Source of the DNA: Arcuatula senhousia
Taxonomy: Eukaryota > Mollusca > Bivalvia > Mytilida > Mytilidae
Reading direction: 5' to 3'
Assembly (NCBI GenBank): GCA_963971305.1
Contig: OZ020313.1
Coordinates: 53,330,203-53,394,202 of the forward strand
Length of the DNA: 64,000 bases
The translations under genes and the position numbers were made by a program. Numbering within the stretch: position 1 is the stretch's first letter; every line of letters begins with the position of its first letter. Below the pieces are notes generated by a model, which was not told where the DNA came from, did no database searches, and worked only from the letters and a program-made list of their open reading frames with translations. This document shows, one piece after another, positions 47,591 through 57,719 of this stretch.

Positions 47591-48216
47591 TTTTAATATT
47601 AAAAACTTGAAAAAAAAGGAACCTTTTCATCAGTCTATTTTGACCCAATAAGGATTCCTTACATGAACAGATACAGTCAGTATCAGTCTTTGTAAATCAA
47701 AGTAAATCCAGTATTCACTGAAAGGGAATGACACAGTCAGCATCAGTGATTTTAAATCAAGGTAAATCCAGTACTCACTGAAAGGGAATGATTCGGTCAG
47801 TATCAGTCATTTTAAATCAAGGTAAATCGGATTTGGACAGATATGAACAGATGCAGTCTGTATCAGTCATTCTAAATCAAGGTAAAATATAATGTTCACA
47901 GATGTGAACGGATGCGGTCGGCATCAGTCATTTTAAATCAAGGTAATTATTTAAAAATTCTGAAATGACCTGATACAGTGAATAAAAGACCAAGACAGTG
48001 ACACAAAGTAACTGTATTTGACTGATATTTACTGATTAAGTTCAAAACAAAGAAAAACAGTAGTAAGACCAATATTGTAATTTACTGGAAAGACCTGTAT
48101 CAGTCCAGAACAGAAAAAAATAGATCATTAACAGTAAATTTACAGTCATCATCAGATTCTAAAAATCAAATATGAACTGTATATGGTAATGTCAGTCATT
48201 TATTTGGTTCATAGTG
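47590..48216. repeat. CACTA right terminal region with subterminal array
   Basis: Six units of about 60-65 bp marked by ATGACTGAT...CTTGATTT in reverse (CAGTCATTTTAAATCAAGG at about 47740-47945), then about 270 bp matching the left end, ending TTTGGTTCATAGTG. Confidence 0.88.
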
Positions 48217-48219
48217 GCG
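48217..48219. repeat. Target duplication GCG, right
   Basis: GCG directly after the right terminus GGTTCATAGTG. Partner of 22263-22265. Confidence 0.9.
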
Positions 48220-48420
48220 GCCACAGGTGCTGAAAAGGGATCAATTTCTCTCGAGTCACACCAGTCAGACCACTTACGCCAGAAACTGTCGTAAGCAGAT
48301 CTAGTGCCTGATTTCCACGACCCGAGGAGTAACTCTTTAGCCTCTTCAGAAATGCCAATTGCTGAGAAGGATCTCCGGAGACCTTCCACCCTGCTAATTT
48401 TAGGGTACTGTTCAGAATTA
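48217..48420 (-). pseudogene. Tyrosine recombinase, N-terminal part (DIRS)
   Basis: The reading frame encodes the core-binding part of the recombinase, including GTRSAYDSFWRKWSDWC, a usual signature of this domain in DIRS elements. It stops abruptly at the GCG/CACTA junction after APVAA. The C-terminal part resumes at 22262. It overlaps the end of the RNase H frame, as is common in DIRS. Confidence 0.85.
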
Positions 48421-50318
48421 AGGGATGCGTCTCCCCCGTCGGGCTGAGAAGGGTGTTGTTGGATATTGGAATCAGTACTGGGTAATCTATCGTCATTTTC
48501 AATAGAAGAGGGTACCATGGCTGTGCTTGCCATACCGGTGTGATCAAAATTATCTGACTCCCCTCCTCCCGAACTTTCGCCAGACAAGGACCTATCAGAC
48601 AAAATGGTGGAAACGCGTAGCCTTTTATTTCTTTCCACGACTGAAGAAAAGCATTCACTGCTTTCGCTAGGGGGTCCGGTTTCCAGCTGAAATACTGGTT
48701 GAGCTGGGCATTTGACCTGTCCGCAAACAAATCTACATTGCACTGACCCAACAGTTTCATTAGACCCTTGAAAATTGTTAAACTTAACTTCCAACTGCTT
48801 GTGTCCTTGAAATGTCTGCTTTCCCAGTCGGCTATCGTATTGTTTCGCCCGGGGATGTAATCTGCCGTAACCACTATTTGTTTTTTCAGGCACCACTCCC
48901 AGAACTGATTTGCCAGAAAATTCAGCATTTTCGAAATTGTCCCTCCCATTTTGTTCAGATAACATATGGCAGACCTGTTGTCCATGTAAATCAGAATGTG
49001 CTTGTCCTCTAAATTTTGAGCAAAGGATTGGACAGCTAACATGGCTGCTTTTAGCTCTAACTGATTGATATGGAGGGACTGTTCTTCGGGGAGCCAAAGA
49101 CCCCCTATTTTCTCGTTTTGGCAAGTTGCCCCCCAGCCTTTTAAACTGCCATCGGACTGAATTATTAAATATGGTCCTGGGCGAACTAATGCCTTTCCGT
49201 TCCAAGATTCTAATTTTGTATCCACCAATTTAGTTCGTCTAATACCTCTTGATTTATCATAATCTGGTGATCGTAATGACCCCCCTGATGCAAGCCCTTT
49301 GTTTATAGAACCTGAAGGCTTCGGTAGTGTAAGGGACCTGGTAAAACAGCTTGGTTTGTTGCTGTTAATTGACCTATCAACTGAGACATTTCCCTGACTG
49401 TCACAAATTTCTGGTTCAGAATCTTGAGACAACTTTGCTTTATTTTTTCTACTCTTTCTTTTGGTAAAGACAGTGTCATTAACATTGAATTTACTATGTA
49501 ACCCAGAAATTCCATTATTTGAGAGGGTTCTATGACTGACTTTTTTGTATTTATTAAAAAACCCAAACCCTCTAGAACTTCCAAAACTGTAGAAAGATCT
49601 GAAAGGATATCTACCTTTGACTGGTTCATTAATAGAATGTCGTCTAAGTACACGATAAGACGAATTCCCATTCTTCTTAAGAGAGCTATTGGTACTTTCA
49701 TCATACGCGTGAAAACTTTGGGAGCTATAGAAATTCCGAATGGGAGCGACCTGAAAGCCATTATCTGTCCCCTCCACTGAAACTTGAGAAATTTGCGATC
49801 TTGTTCCGCTATTTTCAATGTCAGATATGCATCGGACAGGTCTATCTTTACCATCCAATCGTTTTCTAACAAAAGATCTTTCAGCATGTGAATGCCTTCC
49901 ATTTTGAAATGCTCGTACTTTAAAAACTTGTTTAGATTTCTCAAATTTAAGACGGGTCTTTGACCACCCCCCTTTTTGGGAACAAGAAAGATGTTGCTTA
50001 AAAAACTGTCTGGGGTCATGGTTGATTGTTCTATTGCCCTTTTTTCTAGTAAGCTCAGGACTTCCTTGTCTACCCGATCTTGATTTTCTTGATTGAAAAT
50101 AGGTTGATTTGGAAATTCTAATTGAATGGGTTTTGACAGAAAATCTAACTTTATTCCCTGTACACATTGCAGTACCCAAGGATCTTTTGTTATTGCCTGC
50201 CAATTTTCCATAAAAAGACTCGCCCTCCCCCCTACAGGCACTAGTTCCTGTACAGGAGAAAATGGGAGCTGAAACTTTGATTGTGTTTCCCGTACTGTTT
50301 TCCATAAACCTACCTGAT

Positions 50319-51370
50319 CTAACGATTTGCTGGTTTCTTTGAGAACTGTCTGTTCTGATTGCCCTGAGTGGATGTCTGGTTCTGGTTGAAGCCATTCCTG
50401 TTGAATCTGCTCCTGAATCCTTGAAATCCCTGCAGAGGTTCCCTCGTCTGCTGACCTCTTCTGTCGCCCACAAACAGTAGGTTGTTTGTGGGCCTCTGCT
50501 GAAAAAACTGATCAGATCTACGATTAAACGTACGTTTGTTATAGTTACTTTTTTTGTTGTCATGTCTTTCATAAGACAATAACATATCTTTGAGATTTTT
50601 GTTATCTTTATTTTCTTTAGCCAAGACTTTTAAAAACTTCTTTCCAAACAAAGGATCTTTGGATTTAGCTAATGCTTTTTGACATTTCTTTTCTGACAGT
50701 AAATCTAAATTGTCAGGCATAGTCTGAGCTAAAACTGACTTTCGTCTATCTGAATTGAAAATAAAATGTGCATTACCAGCCAGAACAATAGCTCTCTGAG
50801 CTAGCTGAATTATATCATTAGGGTCCATGCCCTGGTTTTCTTTTCTTAAACGTTCTGCCTCGGCCCATAACAAAGACAAGGGGCCCATTACATCTAAAAT
50901 GCGTAATTGAGTATTAATCTTGTTCTTTTCTAATTTAGCATTCCATTTTCTACCCTTGAAATAGTTCTTTTTGAAAAACCTATCAGTCTTAAGACCATTC
51001 AGTTTCTTAGAAGTTGGTACTGGCCAACTAGTGGACATATCTTGTCTATTCTTTTTAGAGATTCCTTGCGTGGAATATTTTTCAATATATTTAACAATAT
51101 GAGATGGAACTTTATCTTTTTTCTCATTTCTATTGACCTTTGGATCAAAATTCTCATCATTATCAGAAGATTCCGAGTCAGAACTACTTGACGACTCACT
51201 GCTACTGCTGCTGCTACTACTTGAGCTACTTTCTGAACTGCTTCCGCCACTGCAGAATTACTATCATTCTCATTGACCCTGTGGTCCTCTAAATCAAGAT
51301 AATCTAAATCATCTATGCTGTGAGTAAGTGAAGAACAACCCGGTGGATCATGAATGTTGGCATAAGCCAT
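50319..51370 (-). pseudogene. DIRS gag-like ORF
   Basis: Starts at ATG 51370 and reads about 40 codons to a Ser-coding repeat. A frameshift near 51240 passes it to the frame that stays open to 50319. The C-terminal half is basic with many Gln, Asn and Arg, fitting nucleic-acid binding. Placement as the first ORF of the element supports gag; sequence conservation of such ORFs is weak. Confidence 0.7.
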
Positions 51371-51447
51371 AACTAAGTATAAACTAACCTTAAAATAAGA
51401 GAAAAAATTACATCCGTTCACAAGAAGAGCTGAATTGAAAGTCACTT

Positions 51448-51613
51448 AGGTATGGTACGGGGTTTACAATGTTACCTGTATGCATGCGCAAATTGGTACA
51501 CCTGGTTTATTTTATTTATGCATTAGGGGTGTTTCACTTTAAAGAGCTGTCTATTTTATCATAATTGAAGGTCAATGCATTATTATATCTCACGGAAATC
51601 TTAGAATTATAAT
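51448..51613. repeat. DIRS right inverted terminal repeat (element 5' end)
   Basis: 51448-51597 is the inverted copy of the left repeat; the outermost 16 bp (to AGAATTATAAT) are unique to this end and appear again in the internal complementary region. Confidence 0.88.
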
Positions 51614-51962
51614 CGGCAATGTGATGTTGATTACTTTTTCCTTATTCATTTAATATTCATTTAACATTCGTTTGATAATCATTTTGAACAGGCTGGAACT
51701 TTCGAGTTGATTTGGTTTACATATTTTCGAGAAAGCAACAAAAGTTTTCATTTGATTCAGGAGGGCCTGAAAATAATAGCGCTTACTGTCCCGGTTTTTT
51801 GGGGAGCGAACCTAGCACTTGGTGCGATATTTCATGTCTGGCGTGAAATCATTGCAAATGGTTTACACAGTCAGCTATTTAGCAATTTGGTATTCCAGCA
51901 TGCCATTACTGGACAATCAAGCGGATTACCATTACCATTTGTTATTCAGTTTTAATCTTGTC

Positions 51963-52077
51963 CTTCGGAAGATTTACAGTTCCAGCCTGTTATAGCATAT
52001 CCGTTGCGTTGTCAATTTCCAATTCATTGTGTGGTTACCCCGTACCACCGACGCCCCTGCCCTTTAGTATCCCGAAA
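51963..52077 (-). mobile_element. Repeat fragment (family 2, 3' region) right of the DIRS element
   Basis: Nearly identical, in the same orientation, to 20130-20216 on the other side of the DIRS element. Confidence 0.6.
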
Positions 52078-52244
52078 CTGTCATCTATTCTATGAAAGGT
52101 TATAAACATTTGCCCGAATAGTCTTGCACAGATAAAAATAGAGCTTCTTTGTGTGTGTGTTGTAACGTTCTCATTATCTTTGAAACAGTTTTTTTATTTA
52201 CTTTATTTACGATTTTTGAGGTTTAAAAAAATGTTTTCTATATA

Positions 52245-52711
52245 CGGTTCAAAAAAAGTTACGCATAGGTAGAAAATTCCCCATAGGTTTAATGCAAACC
52301 TATGTCATTTCAAATTAATATTGCCGAGCTGTTCTACAGTCGATTTTCATGAAATAAAATCCATTAAAAAGAAAAAGAAATAATTTTTTTTCGATTAATT
52401 TGGACCAAAATCCTGACTTAAATGGTTTTTAAGATATCGCGAGTAGAACACGACTAATGTTTTGCATTGATTTAAACGGGAAGATTATGCGTAAAATGTA
52501 CACTTAAGTTCTACTTGCAATATCCCAAACATCAGTAAAGTTACGATTTTCCCAAAAATACACAATTAAGCTTCGTTCATTTTTCTTTTTATTGGTTTTT
52601 ATTTCATGGAAATCGGATAATGGATGGCTTAGTTATAGTGTTTCAAAAAAGTGTGGGTTTGCATTAAACATATAGGGAATTTTCTACCTATGCGTAACTT
52701 CTTTTGAAGAG
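52245..52711. mobile_element. TA-flanked MITE, mariner-like
   Basis: 467 bp with inverted ends of about 50 bp: TTCAAAA.AAGTTACGCATAGGTAGAAAATTCCC at the left and its complement at the right. It is flanked by TA on both sides (52243-52244, 52712-52713). No ORF. The TA duplication and size fit a Tc1/mariner-type MITE. Confidence 0.82.
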
Positions 52712-53901
52712 TATAATTTGTTATCAAGCAATATAAGGAAGAACGCAATTTTTTTTGTTTATACTTGTGAAATATCCAGCATGGTAAAGGAAGTGCATTT
52801 CCAAAATACGTTCAACCTTAACACCCCTATATCAAAGATCTAATTGAACGTTTAAAATCCAGTTTTCATTCGAACTTTAGATATTGAAAACATATTTTTG
52901 ATTTGAATTGCTTCCTCATTTCGAAAAGCTTCAAGGAAAAACCAAAAAAAGCCTAAGGTAAAATACGTCCAACTTGCTTATTTCTTTGGTAACTTATAAA
53001 AATATCATAAACAAGTGAACATATTAGTAATGCATGAAAATGAAGATATCTTAATAAAGTAGATTGGACATGTCTTTCTTTGGTAAGGTTCAATCTTGTT
53101 ATTTTATTTTACGAGAAAATATGTTGACAAAGAAGCAAGTGCTATTTATGCACTTGTTTTTTTAATGCTTTTAATACAAGGGTTTTTACGCTTATACTAT
53201 AGTTTTATTACGTTTTACCAAATTTTGGCGTGCATTTGCTAAATACGTTCACAACACCTTAAATGGGTTTCATGAAACATTTGCACTGACAAAAGCATTT
53301 ACACTTAAAAATTTCCTCCAAACCGTACCGTGAGTTCCATAAGAGCCGTCATTTCCCCCAAATTTGGAATAAAAACTTGAACATGCTCTGATCTACTCTT
53401 TGTGAAGAAAATTACAAAAGCCTGTTTCTTTCTGACAATGTTTGTTTTTAAATTTCTCTAACCAATGAAAAATTGACTAACAACATGAACAATATATTTT
53501 ATTTTCTTTCAATATCTTTTAAATAAAAAAAAACAGAAATAAATCTTGCTTCCATTGCTCCACATGTTAGGACATCAAATTTAACTTCAGTTGACGTTTT
53601 ACATATGTGCATTCTAACATGACGAACTCGCGATTGGTCTGCAGTAATTTTGTCCCTTTAATTAAGTAATTAAAGTGACGTTTTTGCTTCTCCACAAATA
53701 CCCTTCATGCTGTTCAATATTTATAATTATGAGATTTTTACAAACATTCTCTACGTAGAACCAATTAAAGCCTCTTATAATACACGTCATGTTTACAACT
53801 GCAGACAACTACAGAGTGAAATTTATACAACAAATAGCTTCAGCGATGCGGTGTTTTTTCTGTGCCATATTTATAAATCTTAATTATCTTGTTTTAGCAT
53901 C

Positions 53902-56004
53902 ATGGTAGAAATCAAATCGGCGTTACAGTTCCTATGTTTCTTGCTGACTCGAGGAACTTCATTACCTACGCAATGCTCTTTTGAGGTAAAATGTCAGTGT
54001 GAAGCAGACGACACATTTCTTAGAGTAAATTGTTCCGGAAGTGACCTCACAAACTTACCATTCATTCCATCCAATGTTATTACACTTGATCTAAGTTATA
54101 ACAAGATATCACGTCTTACAAACGACTCATTTATGAACTTGTCCGTTTTGACTTTTCTTAGCTTGAAATGCAATCCAATAACGTTTATTGAGTCTAGTGC
54201 ATTTGCTGGACTTTCCCGACTGAAATATTTGAATATGCAGAATAGTTCAAAAGGATATTCATTTAACATACCGAAGCAAGTATTCAAACCACTGGTGTCC
54301 CTGTCCTACTTGAATATGAAGTATATTTATTCAGGATTTAAGATTTCAAGTGAAACACTTTTAGATCTGTCCGGACTAGAACACTTAGAAACAGATTATG
54401 CGGGATTTTTTCCTCCAATTTTTGAACACAATATCACTAAACTGACAAAGTTTAAGTCATTGACCTTCGGTTTCTGTGGCAGTCTGTATCTTGATGTCAA
54501 CTCATTTGAGTCCGTTAAATATTTAGAATATGTCGATATACTGAGCTGTAATGTAGAAATATACTCACCCAACTCAATTACTCAGCTATCCAATCTTCGA
54601 TATCTTGCGTTAAAATTCAAACGTGCGTACAAGCACCAACAAACGGATCCATTAGTATATGATTTACAAAGTTTGAACGTAACAACACTTCTTCTACAAC
54701 GAGCAATTTTTGCTACCTTGAGTTTTCCAGCTGATGTGTTTAGAATTTTATACAAATCGACCATCACCAAAATGATTATTACAGACATGTTGTTCGTGGA
54801 CCCATTTGTGAAGCCATCTACATTTGATAAGGTCCCGGAAAATGTCCGCCATCTTGATTTATCGAATAATGGTTTGTCAAAGTTTTCTTTTCATATTAAG
54901 AATACCGTTAGACTTATTTTGAGACAAAACTCTCTGGGAAGATTCTTCGCCGAAAGTGCGCACTCAAAATCAAAATTTACCAGTCTTAAGTTTTTAGATC
55001 TGTCAGAAAATGAAATATTTCATCTTCATTTTGACATTTTCAAAGGACATCATAACCTTCAAACATTATTACTCCAGGAAAATAAGTTATCTGATGTAAC
55101 GTTCGACTTAAGGCCTCTAGTTAAACTAAAATATCTTGATCTGTCTGGAAACAAGATTCAGTCTCTCAATGATACAACGATTAATGTTTTGTCAGAACGT
55201 ATAAAGAGAACAAATTTGACGATAAATCTATCTCAAAATCAAATGCTCTGCAATTGTCAAACATTCAAATTTGTCGAATGGATCCGGAATCACCGATCCA
55301 ATTTTGTTTCGTATGAGACTTATATTTGCAAATCTGAAGACGGAAATGAAACATCGATGAGCAATCTTCAAGATATCGTGGAACATCTGACCAAAGAGTG
55401 TGCTTCATATACTGTCGTCATTATCCTTGTATCTATAGGAATAGTCGCGGCATGTTTGATTGTTATCATCGGCATACTCTACCGTTACCGGTGGCGACTT
55501 CGTTATCTGTATTATATGACAAAAGGTAAATACCACAGCTACAAACCACTGGATTCATCCGATATCTACACTTATGATGCTTTTGTTTCATATTCCGAAC
55601 AGGATGAAGGTTTGTTCTTAAGAGACCTTATTGATGAACTAGAGACAAAGGGTGGATTCAAATTGTGTCTTCACCGTCGCGACTTTACTCCGGGGGAAGA
55701 CATTACCGTCAACATAACCACATCTATTCACGAAAGTCGTAAAACGATATGCATTATCACAAGATCATTTTTAAAATCGTATTACTGTATGTTTGAGTTT
55801 AACATGGCTCGAATGGAAAGTATTTATTCGAGAGACGGTCAGAATGTACTATTTCTAGTATTCTATGAGAGTATAAGCCCGGGTGAGCTCTCCCTTGTTC
55901 TACTAGAACAGGTCCAGAACAAATCTTACATAGAATATCCAAACGATGAACAAGGGAACGTTGTCTTCTGGGATAAACTACGCGAGACATTATCACGAGA
56001 TTAA
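53902..56004 (+). CDS. Toll-like receptor
   Basis: Single-pass innate immune receptor, 700 aa. A signal peptide (about 1-23) is followed by a Cys-containing N-terminal cap, many leucine-rich repeats (LDLSYNKISRL, FLDLSENEIFHL, YLDLSGNKIQSL and others), one C-terminal cap (CNC...C...C, about 448-500), a transmembrane helix near 503-527, and a cytoplasmic TIR domain from about 556. TIR box 1 is YDAFVSYS. The BB loop reads RDFTPGED with the signalling Pro near 597. Box 3 is FW near the end. One C-terminal Cys cluster places it with single-cluster (vertebrate-like) TLRs. The coding region has no intron. TTTTAG lies just before CATCATGG, so a 5' untranslated intron is likely. Adaptor signalling through a MyD88-like protein is inferred from the family; the ligand is unknown. 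Confidence 0.95.
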   Translation: MVEIKSALQFLCFLLTRGTSLPTQCSFEVKCQCEADDTFLRVNCSGSDLTNLPFIPSNVITLDLSYNKISRLTNDSFMNLSVLTFLSLKCNPITFIESSAFAGLSRLKYLNMQNSSKGYSFNIPKQVFKPLVSLSYLNMKYIYSGFKISSETLLDLSGLEHLETDYAGFFPPIFEHNITKLTKFKSLTFGFCGSLYLDVNSFESVKYLEYVDILSCNVEIYSPNSITQLSNLRYLALKFKRAYKHQQTDPLVYDLQSLNVTTLLLQRAIFATLSFPADVFRILYKSTITKMIITDMLFVDPFVKPSTFDKVPENVRHLDLSNNGLSKFSFHIKNTVRLILRQNSLGRFFAESAHSKSKFTSLKFLDLSENEIFHLHFDIFKGHHNLQTLLLQENKLSDVTFDLRPLVKLKYLDLSGNKIQSLNDTTINVLSERIKRTNLTINLSQNQMLCNCQTFKFVEWIRNHRSNFVSYETYICKSEDGNETSMSNLQDIVEHLTKECASYTVVIILVSIGIVAACLIVIIGILYRYRWRLRYLYYMTKGKYHSYKPLDSSDIYTYDAFVSYSEQDEGLFLRDLIDELETKGGFKLCLHRRDFTPGEDITVNITTSIHESRKTICIITRSFLKSYYCMFEFNMARMESIYSRDGQNVLFLVFYESISPGELSLVLLEQVQNKSYIEYPNDEQGNVVFWDKLRETLSRD

Positions 56005-56339
56005 GGTGTGTTTTATTCTGTGTTATATATTTTGTTAAAGTTCGATGTTGCTGGGTTTTTCTCTTTTGCTTTTGTTTGTTAGTTGTTATCATATCTCAAG
56101 TTATTGACTTTATTGATTTAATTCTATCTAACAGGGGTCGAAAGAACCTTAAGTAGAAGAAATCAGTTTCTTCAAATCTTAGCTTTACTTTAATCATGAT
56201 GTATTCATTTCCATCACGACATTAAAAACTTCAACCACGACTCCTTTTACTTTAATCGCATGTTTTTCATTTCTTTCACGTTTCCACTTCTATCGTTGTG
56301 ATTTTCATTCACCTTTTAAAAACTATGCTTAGTTTGGCT

Positions 56340-56710
56340 GCTGTCTTTACTCTAGAATTACGAAAGACATCATGTGGTCATAGAAAAATATGGGATTTCT
56401 CCTTGCGGATGAGTGTTGGTTTGTGATAGGGTTTTGTTTTTGTCTTCCTTTAATACCGGATTTGACACATTGAATTGGAAATTGGCAGCCCGAATTGTTG
56501 TGCTATAACAAGCAGGAACGGCTTTTTCTTTCGGAGCAATTGAGTTCAATCTCGTTACGACTTGAATCTGCGTTGATGATTTCTGTTCGGTTGATTTTTT
56601 TATGTTTTGTGTTTCTTCGTGCTGTTTGCTGGTTAATTGTTGCCTTTTCGGACTTTTGACACTCGAATACCCCATGGGTGTCTCTTTGCTTCTTTCCATT
56701 AACATGATTA
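56340..56710 (+). mobile_element. Retroelement family 2 fragment
   Basis: Begins with a decayed peptide end (ACGAAAGACATCATG matches the FYGRHH codons of other copies) and continues into the CGGAGCAATTGAGTTCA and TTTGCTTCTTTCC 3' region. Lies 340 bp downstream of the Toll-like receptor. Confidence 0.6.
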
Positions 56711-57459
56711 ACTGTCATCTGCAATTTCTTGAACAAGTATCTTTGTTTTACATGCATCATGATATATTTTTTTTGCCAATGCGACAAATATCATTATTTC
56801 CATAAAAAGTCACTCGTTGAGTCGAAAATGGGAAAGTAAGGCGGTCATTTCTATACTTTATATTTCTATACAAGACTGCAAACGGCGAACGTTGGTCAAG
56901 TTGAAGACTGTCTTTCATTGTGGATTGTGTAGGTTGTGTTGGGTATGCTTATTCCAATCAAACGGTCACTTCCTAACATAATTAGTTTAAATTAATTTTT
57001 TTTTCATTTTAAGCTGTCTTTAAGTAACTGTTCGTAGTAAACCTGCATTTTTGAACTGGATACCTTCTTACATAACAATCTCACACAAAAAATAAAATTA
57101 CAGCTCTCATCATAGACCTTGGCGGGACCAATCACCCCACAATTGTCTGTGTCATCCGGGTTCTATTGTCTAATCCATTCATTGTGACATCGACGGTAAA
57201 ATGATCTCGACGAAAACCTTCCCGTCTACCCACTCTTATCCAAACCAAGGTGAAGGCTTCAACATTCAAAATATATATAGAATTGGAAATATTAGGAAAT
57301 GAATCCGGTTAGTTTCTGATACTAAGATGAAACGTAATCACAGGACCGTGTAAAAAAAAATCACATGATATACAAAGTTACCTAAAATGTTCCCAAGCGG
57401 GCTGAAAGAAAGAATACATTCTTATAACACAATCTAAAAAAATGCTATGTGCCTGCCCT

Positions 57460-57573
57460 AGCTGGTAATACCACAGCATGGAGTTTCAGAGAGAAAAAGC
57501 TGGTAATACCACAGCATGGAGTTCCAGAGAGAAAAAGCTGGTAATACCACAGCATGGAGTTCCAGAGAGAAAA
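57460..57573 (+). repeat. Three perfect-to-near-perfect 38-bp tandem repeats
   Basis: AGCTGGTAATACCACAGCAT...GAGAGAAAA three times; the first unit differs by one base (TTTCAG for TTCCAG). Confidence 0.92.
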
Positions 57574-57644
57574 AGAGAACAAAACTGACAAGGACTCAAT
57601 GATTTATATTGTAACCAGAGAGCATGAATTACTTCACAAAATCG

Positions 57645-57716
57645 ACATGTCCTGACCGGGAATCGAACCGAGACCTCTAGGTTAACAGTCAGGCGTTCTA
57701 CCTCTGAACCAAAGAA
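57645..57716 (-). other. tRNA-like sequence, probable SINE head
   Basis: On the minus strand TGGTTCAGAGG (57711-57701) fits the Pol III A box and GGTTCGATTCC (57669-57659) is a perfect B box, 31 bases apart. The would-be anticodon arm (CTGTTAA loop, Asn-like GTT) does not pair well and the acceptor arms do not match. So this is more likely a tRNA-derived SINE promoter or a tRNA pseudogene than a working tRNA gene. Confidence 0.65.
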
Positions 57717-57719
57717 GTA

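Larger units (their letters stand above)
22266..48216. mobile_element. 25,951-bp CACTA/EnSpm-like interval, non-autonomous
   Basis: It begins CACTATGAACCAAA and ends in the exact complement TTTGGTTCATAGTG (11 perfect terminal bases, extended homology of over 500 bp). It is flanked by a 3-bp duplication GCG inside the DIRS recombinase gene. CACTA termini with 3-bp duplications and arrays of subterminal repeats are the marks of EnSpm/CACTA DNA transposons. No transposase of that family was recognised inside, only other mobile elements, so it would depend on a helper. The size is very large; growth by nested insertions after or before transposition explains most of it. Confidence 0.85.
48217..50330 (-). 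pseudogene. DIRS reverse transcriptase-RNase H
   Basis: Polymerase that copies element RNA. The RT frame (about 50330 down to 49303) has LVPKKGGGQRPVLNLRNLNK, IDLSDAY, LPFGIS and the catalytic YLDD. A TAA at 49303-49305 breaks it, the same frame continues for about 30 codons, and a frameshift near 49215 follows. The RNase H part (to about 48220) has QSDGSLKGWG, the ELKAA Glu, YMDN and a late Asp (IADWESR). It is followed by a conserved region with DLFA and FPPF, as in other DIRS elements. The start of the RT frame overlaps the gag end. Confidence 0.9.
20627..51613 (-). mobile_element. DIRS-type tyrosine-recombinase retrotransposon, split by a 26-kb insertion
   Basis: Reading on the minus strand: a 5' inverted terminal repeat, a gag-like ORF, reverse transcriptase, RNase H, a tyrosine recombinase interrupted by the 25,951-bp CACTA-ended interval, the internal complementary region, and a 3' inverted terminal repeat. 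Without the insert and one copy of its target duplication the element is about 5,033 bp, a normal DIRS size. Inverted (not split direct) termini and the internal region complementary to both ends distinguish it from Ngaro-type elements. Every coding part is damaged by at least one stop or frameshift, so this copy is dead. Confidence 0.92.

Noticed and set aside
49303..50572. First 400 codons of a 787-codon frame
   Set aside because: The true RT motifs lie in another frame over this stretch; only the later RNase H part of the long frame is real.
20130..52077. Near-identical repeats flanking the DIRS element taken as a large target duplication
   Set aside because: They lie 400 bp and 350 bp away from the element ends and belong to a family with other copies, so independent repeat copies are more likely.
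57460..57573. CRISPR-like three-unit repeat
   Set aside because: The units are directly adjacent with no spacers; it is a plain minisatellite.
57645..57716. Functional tRNA-Asn gene
   Set aside because: The anticodon and acceptor stems do not pair.
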